A stretch of 64,000 bases of DNA from Acanthaster planci. Lineage: Eukaryota > Echinodermata > Asteroidea > Valvatida > Acanthasteridae. The notes beneath the pieces were generated by a model that did no database searches, was not told where the DNA came from, and worked only from the letters and a program-made list of their open reading frames with translations. Position numbers and translations under genes: made by a program. The stretch's first letter is position 1; each line of letters starts with the position of its first letter. The stretch spans positions 291,103 through 355,102 of the forward strand of contig NW_019091467.1 of NCBI RefSeq assembly GCF_001949145.1, written 5' to 3'. Positions 14,001-26,000 of the stretch are shown piece after piece.

Positions 14001-17000
14001 GATTTTGAAACTGAAGTTTGATGACTAGGGCATATTTTTTGGTATAAAAAACTGGTTCTCTGACTCAGGGTTTATGGAGCACATTCAATGCTTTGGTTAC
14101 CAGCCAATAATAAGAGGCCTATCAACTGTACAGTTTGTGCGTGATCACTACTTACAGCACATGTGGAGTCTCAGTACCATTGGTATATTACACAGCCCTT
14201 ACTCGCTTTGTTGTCAATCCTGACATAAAGTAATTTTCATTCATATTGTTTTATTTGACAGAAATACTCTTAACTCAAACAGAAAGCACTACCAATTCCG
14301 CACAGAAGTCACTTAGGCCGACAGGGTTTGAAAATTACAAATAGAGTCATGCAAGTGTACATCAACAGCACTTCCACCTCAGAAGACAAAATTCCTTAGG
14401 TCTCTTGCTCATAGATTTGGTACAGTCATTTTCCTAGTTCCGGATTGCGAAAATTATTCACTTAGATTGCAGCTACAAAAATCCTTTTCTAATGAAGAAT
14501 TTAATTTTGAGAAAATTAGATAAAAATAAGAATTCCAATGAATTAAAAAGTAGAAATTGTGTAAAGTTTGACTCGACTTTTCAACTGTACAGTGGCTATC
14601 AACAGTACTCTCCCCGCGCTGCACAGTTGACGAACCTGATACGTCACATACATTTCTGCTGCGCCTGTGTAGTTGAATTTGCAACGAATTTGCTTGCTAA
14701 TGCCGCGTGATCCGAAAGTACGGGAAAGAGCTTTCAGTTTTCTGTCAATTAAAAAAAAACCGAAAACTCTAAAAGTCATTTTGATTAAGCAGACATTAAA
14801 TGAATGAATGTTGAAATCACAAGTAGTGAGTGACCTATTGCCCCGTGAATCTTAGTCGTTTTTTTTTTCCGTTTTCGTGAACTAAGAAAAATCCAGAGCT
14901 AGGGAAAACGACTGCAGTACAATGGGCAGTGAGAATGACAAAAGTAGCTGTCGATCTCCGAACTTAAGTTTCATGTATGACTACGGGACCGGGTTTTCAG
15001 CGGCACGGTGATTTTTCAGCAAGTCTGCCCTCCAGTATGAAATTTCACAGACATTTTATACATGGATGTTTGTTCCAAATTTAGTTACTTTTTTTTTACG
15101 GGTACCCAGCCCGAAAAAATGGAACCTGGTTTTGATATTGATGGGCGGGTACCCGGCACAGGCCTAATGTACATGTATTATGCAAGCTGCACACTCCAGC
15201 AGCAACATGCACAGAGGAATGTCGTCATCCAACATATACATCCAGGCTTCAACACAGGAAAGCCAAGCGGACAGGCGGGCAGCGTGGAAAGAGCCGGTTG
15301 GGGGTCTGAATCACCAGCTCCCGCTTCAAGTTCTAGGGGTTGGGTGTCCATGGTCTTTCACAAGCCTTTTAGACTGCTTTCACGGGGCAAACTACGTGTA
15401 TGGCATGCATGTGGCAATGCTTAACGAGGGGAAAGTCTTCGGCTTAGCTACGCGTCGCTCACTTTATTACCCAATTCCCCCTTCCCTCACTGTCAAAACC
15501 ACAATTTCATTTCACGAGTAAAGCCTGACGTGACCTAACCTGCAACGAGTTTGGAGGTGTTAACCGTGTATTCGACTGTTCATGGTGTAACAAAGCTTCA
15601 CCGCACAGTATCTTGACAGGCCATGCAAGAGCACATTTGGGTAACCATGGAGCGTGGCAGAGGGCCAACCTGTTTACCCCAGTACACCACACAAGATTTG
15701 TATAAGGTTTGACAGATGGGGCATACTCCACTGAGGATTACCCCTTGGGCTTTGTGTATATATGTACCCCCCTACCAGTCCATGTATCTTTGACAACACT
15801 GTGGAGAAAGTTTTACCAGGAAACTTGAATGATTTTGGTGGGTTACAAATTAGGAGGATTAAAGCCTTTCTGAATGGTAAATGTCCATGTAATGTACGGT
15901 ACATGTTCCAGTCAATCCAAACACCACCTGTTCTGGTTTGACATAATTCTCAAAAGCCGTGTTTTGAGTGTTACTCAGTATACCGGTATTACGTTTTCAA
16001 TATTTGAAAATGAGTTAAATGAGTTTGTTCTATCTCTGCACCCATGCACAATGTGGCTGTAATGACTGTCGCCCTCTGGTGGCAGCTGGGGTTGTGATCG
16101 CCGGCACCCAGAGAGTGTCTCGCATCATAGCCACAGTCAAGTTGAAGAATTCGATCCAGACACCGGTCTGGTGTAATGGGATCGTCCACACAAAATGGGT
16201 ACAGGATACGTCCAAGGGTGGCATGCTGGTAGCTGTTGCTATCAATGTCCATTACATTGGACAACACAACACAGCACACTATGAGTGCCAGGGTGGAATT
16301 ACAGCATAGCCCATAGCCCATACCCCTCTACGTACGTACATGTACATACATGTACATGTACATACATGTGCATGTACTCACGATGTAGATGTACCGGTAT
16401 CTCTACATATACATGTATGTACACTGACATGTATCGTTACATCACATGTAAGTACTGTACATGTACATGTACTGTACACTACATGTGCACATGATACACT
16501 GTTTGTATGTACCGGTATACATACTGTACATATGCGTGTACATGTATGATATCTGTATCATTTCCAACTGGTTCTTTGAAATGGATTTTGCATTAGTCAT
16601 ACAGTACCTAGCAATGCAAATATTTCTGCAGAAATTTGTGCTTCAGTTTCTTTCCCTTGTTTACATGTACATGCCTCCCTACGGCTTTCATCCAGCAATT
16701 TATTCAAATCTCCATCCTGTTCCTGACTTATACATGTACAATATGACCAAATGTCACATCCAAAGAAGTAAATCATCTTTTTTTTTCTTGGCTAGAGAGG
16801 TTTACTTAATGCTTTCCATCATGTTTTAAGGTTTCATTCAATCCAACTTGTAATGTTTTGCATATTTTTAACAAGAGTTTCCATTTCATTTATCCCTGAA
16901 GCTTGAGCTTGGCAATCTACTGCAGTTGGCAATTCAAATAAACAGAGCATGCACATGTTTTCAAGCAGGCTCGTGCGGCATGATTATCAATGCGCTCTGT

Positions 17001-20000
17001 GCTTAGACTGTATACATGTACAGTACATGTATATACCCAATGCAATCAACCTCCTACACTCTGGGAAGGCATGACAATTACACTTTGAAGGGACAAATGT
17101 ACACAGTACTGTTGTACCACCAGGATGGAGGCGTGTTTATGATCTTATTGTTTATAACCAGTTGGGGGTATGCTGAGGAGGCTGACCGTTCGTTCACCTC
17201 CGGGCAAGGCGGCCGGGTTCACTCCTACCACTGAACAGTCTAAGAGCGTGAGTAACAAATCAAACACATCAAATCCATTCAAAGTTGAGGCACTTCTTAC
17301 ATATGAATTTGTGACAACTGACTCATTCCAAAATATATTCTTACATGCAATTTGGGACATTATATCCCATACAGTACAGAATGCACGCAATACCCGGTAC
17401 CTGTAACTACAGCACATATAGTGTACAGGGTGTGTTATGTGTTAAGACCCCTGCCTATTTCCATTATTAATGATTTTACCAAACAGAAAGGTGACTGTGT
17501 ACACATTACACATGTGCAAGCACTTGTATGGTGCATGTACCACAGGTGCATGTAAACATTCACCACAGCTTACATGTACATGTACTAGTAAATGTCCTAA
17601 AATGTGCCAGTAAAACATTGAAGAAAATAAACCTAAGCACTTTATATGTCAACAATGTGGTCCCTGTAATTACCGGTACCTGTCGTTTATGGTTTAACTT
17701 GAATTCTAAACCTGCACATTTGTGGTTGAACAGTGGAATGGACATGTAGGGGGGGGTAGAATGTACCAGTATGTACATGTACATGTAGTTTTCCATTATT
17801 GTTCTGAAGTCAACGTCCATACATGTACCATAGCAGAATGAGTCCACTTTGTGCATACATGCACCCATTCGGTGGCAGGGATAATTTGTTTCGCTGTCAC
17901 ACGCTGTTTTTCCACCAGTTGATCAAATTTACATAAAAATGATTTTTGACATGCCAAAAGAGACACAGGAATGCAATTTTGATTATAGCCTCGGCAGTGG
18001 GCAGCCTTTCAAAACTGTTAGAAAAAATTTAATCACGTTATCAAATCAGACTCTCAGCAGATGGGGAAACTTCACAGTTTAATGGTCATCTTGCATGCAT
18101 TCACGTACATGTGTACAATACATATGCAATTGAAAACAAGGGGTTAAAAAAGCATTAGGCAAGATGGGCGTTTACTACACAGAATCTGTCGACCCAGTGC
18201 GCGCGTTAAGAAAGGGTCGACAGATGTTGCATGTTGTGATTGGCCAAAGCGTTGCAAACTCTTGGAGGAACACTATTGTGAATCGCCCGTATGGGCAAAT
18301 AAATTACAATACGCCACTAACTGTAGCACAATGCAATGTGCAAAAAAGAGATTTCAGGATGTCGACAAATTAGCCCAGCTTTGTGTATCCGCTCCGAGCA
18401 GGAACAAAAGAGGCCGTGTTTTGAAATAATACTGACAGTCCTTTGGTACTTATGCACCACACAAGTGTGCAAGTTTATGCACATTTGACGCGGAGCATGC
18501 TGAGTATGTGTAATGATTTTAGTCTAGAATGTGTGGTCTTCGCATGCACGCCGAAAGCATGCTAGAACCCAGTTGGAAAACTTAGTTCCAGCTGTCTTTC
18601 TTTCACCAGCGAGGGTGCACTTCAGCTCTGGGCGGATAGAAATATATATAAATCGAAAATTTACATATCTACTCTTTCCCCAAGAAATTAAACAAGCAGT
18701 GCTTTGAGTTTCCAAACAAGTTGAACATATTGATCGATCATCATAAAGAAGACACACAAGCTGACATCTGCACCATGATTCTAGGCAGAAAATGTAGATA
18801 ATGCAGGCTGACCACTGACCACCCACGTGACCTCCAGCCCAAGTGAACACGCTTCTTGGGTGCACAATGTACATGTACCCAATACAATACCATTTACCCA
18901 ATAAAATACCGTTAGTTTGCACTCATAAGGAGTGAAACATCCTCGACAACTTAACCTGTAAGAATTTCCTCACACACGTTGGCATTGTGTATCTGCAGCA
19001 AAACTGGCATTTAGAAGGCCTACATGTATCTGTACAAGTCTCTCTCCATCACTTTAGGGGGGTGGGGGAAGGGGCACTTGGGCACAGTCCTAATATTACT
19101 CTACCTGTACATGTGCTGTAGATCCATGGACATTCTTATCATGTAAGCTGTATTGCAGCAGACTGCAATGACAAGACTACGCCAGTGCCAACAAAATCAA
19201 TAAAAACAATCTTTGAACATTATTAGCAAGAGTGCTCTTGAAATTACATGTACCAGATCCTAACCATTTCTTGCAGGCCATGTGTGAATCTGCATATATA
19301 TGTGGCTGTTCAATCAATATTATTTTCTCTCACCTCTAGAGTTTAGAGTCTGGCCTTCAGTGTCAACTCTTCAAGGACAAAATGCAGGGTGTGAACGTTA
19401 GCACAAATACTTGAACACTGCCTACATGTGTTAATGAACACATGTACATGTAAACACTTGTACAGGTACCGGCACATGTCCATGCACCAGGTTGGGGTCA
19501 TACACATGTACTCATGTGCATGTGCTTGTAACAAACTACCATGAATTTCCAAAGGCAGGAATGCCGTAAATTTTGGAATACAAGCCATGCCTTATACATT
19601 GATTCTCATGCTGAAAAATGGCTCTGCAGTTTATACGCTTGGCGGCTTATACGGCAATTTTTCAAGGATACTAAATTAGTCACACGTCATAAGTTCCAGC
19701 CAGAACACACATACCACGTGCAAGTGGCGAAGTTCTGTTTTCGTTGATTGTTGTTTACATCTGAAAACTTGAACCTTGAAGAATAAATAAAAATTTGAGT
19801 TGTCCGGAGTTATTAACAGAATGCCCCAAGTAGTGGAATCACAACACGATACATGAAATGTGACGTAATCTAAACTTTACTTGCTCTGCTGTGGTAATAT
19901 TTCTTAGTGATTATTTTCCTGCTTTGGTGTATTTTTTTGCAGGCAAATAATCATTTTACTGACTTTTTTTATTGTTGTAAACTAAAGATTTCTTTTTACC

Positions 20001-23000
20001 GTTTAATAAAAATCAACGGCTTCAATGGTGTACCTTCGTGTGGCAGATCTTTCATCTTTTCGCCGTTCTTGTTCAGTGTGACATGCCACAGAATTTCTGG
20101 ATTTTTTCACTTGGGTTTTCTGATGACAACACTTTCTGTCATCACATGGTTATCAGAAAGTCTCAGTGATTGGACTGTCCATGAATAGGTCTGCGGTAGC
20201 AGTCAGGTTAGCCTGAAAACTGGCTTTGCGCGGAAGGGGCTGTGCATGCAGTGCGTGTGTGCCATACCACGTGCAGCATGCATGCAACTCAAGCAGTCCC
20301 AGTGTGACGACTTGAACCAAGGTTTTGCAGTGGATTTTTCATTTTTGAAGCAATTTGGTGGTGTTTTTTGGGTCTGCGTCACAAAAACCTCAAGATAACT
20401 GGATGCGGTGTTGCGGCAAGGGACAGAGGTATCTTTAGACTTAACTGACTTCAAGTAACCAAGATTTTATTGTACGTCCCCGACAGCATAACTTTTGCTA
20501 GCCGCTGGAAAAAATGCAAAAGCTGATGCGCGGCCAACCCAAGACCATCGACCACCATCCAGCTCGCAAAAAGTACTAAATTTGAGGACTTAAAATTCAC
20601 TTGTTAGGGTGATACTCATTCACATTTTGCTTACTTTCATTAGGATTGCACGTGTAGTGGATCCATAGACGTACTGTACATGCTGTAATGGCGCTTCAGC
20701 ACACAGTGCAATGACCTTTGTGGTTGGATCGTCAGCATTGCAGTGCGGCTTACACGCCAACTTTAAATCTTAATTTGCTGTTTTTTGCATGCTGTGGCTT
20801 ATTCACTGGGCGGCTTATATTCCGAAAATTACGGTTCATGTACACATAAATGTACATGTCCTGTACATGTACCGGTAGGTGAAACTTACTGGCATTTTAT
20901 AATATTCTTCAAATAAACAAGAAAAAGGAAAACAACATTTGCTCATTGAAAGCAATTCTGAGAAAGGGTTGCTACCAATTGGTTTGTTACCATCTGTACA
21001 AGTTCTTACACAACCATGATTCACCAAAGAAAAGGAAATTTAGGTCAGCGAAATATGATTAAGTCCAAGGCTGTTTGCGCACAAATCAAAGTTTATGAAA
21101 ATATGAGCAAAAAACCAAAAAGGCACGAAAATGCCCTTTAAAATAGCATAACAAAAATTCACAATAAGGTTAATCAACACACACCCAGGGGCATTTTCAA
21201 GGGTTGTTTTGGGAAGAAGTGCACAGAATAGACCCTTCAAGTGCAAGCCATGCACAGTTCCTTTATGCAGCTTTTCATGGTGCTTCAATTGTTCTTCTTG
21301 AGCAAGTGTAAATCAGTCCAACTGGCACCAGTAACACAAGGTAGTCTCTTGGACGTGCATGGAACTTTTCCAGATTAAATATGAACCTACATGCATACAG
21401 GTACATGGGTCATTCCATGAAGTTTGGGCACAGTTTGTGACGGCGTCCTCCCTTGTTACATCAGTAACTTTTATTACCCGTTACTATCACACTACCAAAG
21501 ATTAAGTCATATTATTCAGCAAAAATGAAGTACACCACTACAAGAACCTAGCAAGATTTAGAACAATGTCAATTTAGAATCCACATGCAGGGAAAAAAAG
21601 ATGTTTATTTTAACTGATGTAACAAACATGCCGTCACAAACTGTGCCCGAACTTCGTGGAATGACCCACATGTACAAGTACAATGTGGTACAAACACATG
21701 CACAGGACTTTTTCTAAGGCCCGTCAACATAAAACTGGAGAAAAGTGACAAGTATCAATGACTGAGGAGGACAAGTTGATAACATGAAAAGAGGATGCTT
21801 GACATGCCATAAGTTCCATGTTACCTGTATGTGCAATGTTTTGACAGACTGGCATGTGTTATTCTTCCAAGACAAATGCCATGAATTCGCATGCTTTACT
21901 AGTAGTATATCATGCTGTCACTTCAAGTGAACATGTGTCAAATTGGCACAGTTATATCTCTAATGTGCAAATTATCTATTCTTACAACTGTTTCCAAACT
22001 AATCCAATACAAACGACAACACAATTAAAAAAATAAATAAATAAATAAACATAAATCGCATAAAATAAATAAGTAAAATACAACTACAAACACCAAAAAC
22101 TTTTCCTTGATAAAAAAACAAAAACAAAAAAAACCCTCTAAGACTACGATATTTCCAACAAATAGTTTTGAAAAACAATGTGTTTTGATTTGATATTGAA
22201 GATAATTTCAACAGAATTTGAAGAACAAAATCCTGGGCATCAATATATTTTTTTAAGTGATTGGAATTGAGCAAATTATTAAGTTGACAAATTTAAACAC
22301 CCACATACATTGTACAGTCTCCTTGTACATGTACCTACCTTAGCAATATAAATCCACTATTTACAACTGACGATAATCTACAGTGCATGCATACTATTGT
22401 GTACATGTTCGTACATCTACATTCATAATGCACATAATGTGCATGTAAATTGTACATACAGGCCAGATACGTACATGTGCATGTACAAAGAACGCATATC
22501 ACTTCAGGGTGCTTCCTTAAACAACGTATGGCTATCTTCACCGCCACTCACTCCGAGGACGGAAATTAGAAATGTGAAACCAGCCAGCATGCGCGTGACA
22601 AACGTGCTGTGTAGGGCTTGCCTGGTGCCCTGCGCCAGAGCCCTTGAGGTCAGTTATGGAAGGGGAAAAAAAGCTTTAAATCTCAGGAACCAGGAGCCAT
22701 CAATCAAGGTACAGTAGGTACAGTTTAGTCATGATTCATTAATATTCTGGTTACTGCATGCGCATCAAGATAGGAAGGCAAATTGATTGGGAGGAGGGCA
22801 AAAATTCATGTATTCTAAACAATACAAATTGCCAATGGAACTGGTACACATAAGTCCAAGGAGATTATCCTCTATACATGTTCATGCATAACAGCAAAAA
22901 TCTCATTGGCCTTTCAGTCAACTATTAACACCATACAAATGCAATCTTCATTCAAAGGATTTGTGCATAATGTATGCACAGTACAGGTATGCATATGTTG

Positions 23001-26000
23001 GCCTAATGAGCTGGGATTTGTGTGAAAATGTCTCATCTGTGAAAGAGATACATGTACAGTGTATGATTGAGTTTTATCGTTGTGAAGCAATCTGGACACA
23101 AGTTATTAGATTGACTGCTGGCACTAATTTCAAGTTTGATGAGTAAAACTTGAAAGCAGTGTTTTGGCTTGGAATGAATACTCAATATCCGCAATGGGGT
23201 ATATGAAATACCTGGACGCATGACATGCATTGTAAGGGCCGGGCGGGGAAGAGAGTAGGAGGAGTGGAAACAATCTGTGACCTTTCACTTCCTGTTCAGT
23301 TCTCCTGGAGCAAACTCATTTCAAAGAGAACTCCTGGGCTAATCCTTACAATAGGCGTTGGCAATATGCCCTTCTTCTCATAGTCTCCCTTGGGGACAAC
23401 CTTCACTAGTATGCCATTGTGACAGTGCTCAAATACTGTACAGGGAGAGCTGTACATGTAGCTGCCCGAGCAAAACTCTTCCTACTTCCCTGAAACACTC
23501 GCTGACGAAAAATGAGCTGCTCTTCTGGTCATGTTCCATGACTGTACAAGGCCTCTTACAATACATGTACATGTTACAGACCAAGAAATGTCTCCGAAGA
23601 CCCAGAACATGTGACCTTGTAAAAAATACAGTTTCATTGTCTCATTTCAATGAAAAATATTCAAGCTCTTGCACTGTGCACTCATCCTTGCATTTCATGA
23701 AAGAGTCCCTTCAAATTGTTCTTGGTGGACTGTAGTGTCAAGAGCTGTTCACATTTGAACCATTCATTGACCTGACAAACTCAGAAGTCAAGTGGCAAGA
23801 GGTCTGCACTAGTACATGTAGATGGCAGGGTATGTGTTCGAGTCCCATTCAAGTTTGCCTGTGAGTCTTCATCTTCTCCAACTAAGTGTGGAAAGCGTAA
23901 CCAGTAACAATATTGACTTGGGCTCGTTGGTTTTGTTTGAGGTAAATAGGAAACTTACATTGATAGTTTCACATGCCGTGGGAATTGGTGAAGCTTTCCG
24001 TCTGAGGCTGTAGGGTCGACTGCTCCTATCCTGCGGGGTACCAGTTGTTTTTGTTCTTGATGTTGTAGGTTGTTGAGCTAGAGAGACGGAAAAAAAGAAT
24101 TTAAAAACATCATTTTGGGTAGGCAACTACAGAAACCTGGCCTACAAATATATGTAGAACCAAAAATTTTAAGTTCAAAATGCCATCCCTGTAAAGCGTT
24201 GAGTTATCTGGTACAGGTGTTTTGCAAATGCTTAGTGCTGGATACAAGATTGCATCCTGCAAAACGAAAAATGAAAACCACACTTGAGTAAAGCAACACC
24301 CCTCAACAAACATGAACCAGTACTGAGTTTGTGCACACCGGAGACAGACATGTACTGGTACATATATGTAATAGAGACCAAGTACAAGGACATCATAACA
24401 CTTCGGTGAGACTTGGTTACTTGCGAGATTATAAAAAAGAAAGGTTTTAAAAGGTTTCTGTAATGAAATGAAAAAACAAACCCAGGCTTCGTGGAATGCT
24501 GAAATAGATTCAAGTCTATACACACATGCAACTGGTTCTTGATGAGAATTTTTAGGGAAAGTAGAACTGACAGTTTGAATGTATTTTTCACCAGATTTCC
24601 GACATTGAACACAAACAAGGCTACACTTACGAAACAAAAACTTGTGAATGAATTGTTGCTTTAAGTGTTATAAGATACTAAAATGTTTGAAACATCTATT
24701 TACAAAGCCCTAGTCACAAGAAGTGAGCGATTTTGTTCCAAAATTTTGTATAGCAAATTACTGTGCAGTTTTCTTTTTGCACGGCAAAAAACTAATTTGT
24801 GTAGCAATCAATTAGTAAATGCATAGCAAATACAAAATAGATGGTTAAAAAGTAAAAACTAGGGGTTGGGTGGGAAGGAGATGATCAGTAATGTTCTTAC
24901 ATGGCCTAAGAATAACAAAAATACATGCTGCCAGAGGAAGGCCACTCGTAGAACGTACTCATTGTCTAGAAACTCATGGTTATTAGAATTTGACTTGGTT
25001 TTGAGTTGAAAAAGTTTGTGTAAGTAACAATACACCTGCAGCGTTGCTGTGTTTTATCACTAGCCTTGTGCATGCAATCGGCCCCAGAAGGTACATGTAT
25101 GTAAGCCTGTGTGCCTGTCCGTAGTAGGCTTCCAGAAGTACGTCTCGTCTTAGCGTGTCTCTGCATATTTTCAATGGAACGAAGACATAGACCTACGTGT
25201 AGCTTGCTCTACACTACAGATGTACGCTGTGCTGGAGTTTTGCAGTCTGTCTACTGTGTATCTTTCAGCAGTGCAGCGTGGCAGCGGGCACCAATCTCAT
25301 AAATGCTGTATGTGATTTCTCTACATTTTGAAAACGGATCGCAGAATTGCCTAAACGCATCCCAAAATGTGATGCAATACGGAAGGCATCACTCACTGAC
25401 AAGCACAGCATCCATTTCAACAAAATGCCCGCAAAGGCTCGAAGTTAGCCCATAGGGCATGTGTGTACATGTGCACGTACATTGTATCACACAGGCTTTT
25501 CAAGCACACGCTCTGCAGTGTATCAATTCCCAATATGATGACAGTGAACTGAGGCAGAATGCTGTAGTCTTTTCATCAAGCCTTTTGCACCTGGTTCAAA
25601 GCACAATATTCCTATAGGCACGGTATGCCTGGCACACATGCATGCATTCACTCCAATTCAAGCTGTTGGGCTGAATGTGGACTTATAATATCATACATGA
25701 ACATAATTAAAGTTCAAAACCTCAAAGAATCGATGAAACAGGGCGAGTAAATAATGAATTGCTTAAAAATACTGGTAGGGTTGTTAACTCTGTTATGAAC
25801 AGGAACTGGCATAAAGAAAGATTAACTGTAACAATGGAATGGACAGTATTTTGATGCGCAATCTAGTTACATATATTTGAGAGCACAGCTCAAATAAAGT
25901 CTGAAAGACCTGCATTCCTAATCAAGCACGTAATAATTATATGTATCTGTGAAAGTATGTTTACTGTGAGTGTGAGCAGACACTCATGTAGGGTTTAAGT

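Larger units (their letters stand above)
7858..23958. other. FBXO11-like intron 2 (16.1 kb)
   Basis: This large intron is filled with mobile elements and tandem repeats: a piggyBac-like MITE (8971-9369), an 18-bp repeat (10977-11040), a 24-bp minisatellite (about 11806-12330), a hAT-like element (12902-15166), an ACATGTA cluster (16330-16560) and TIR elements (19564-20834, 21407-21667). Short coding-like islands at 8.4, 10.2, 16.1, 17.2 and 22.6 kb are treated in the findings or rejected. No complete nested gene could be built. Confidence 0.6.

Noticed and set aside
24110-24637. 175-codon ORF on the minus strand just upstream of FBXO11 exon 2
   Set aside because: It lies in the intron leading into exon 2, is rich in Phe/Cys/Tyr from pyrimidine tracts, and is separated from exon 2 by its acceptor. 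No homology is recognised.
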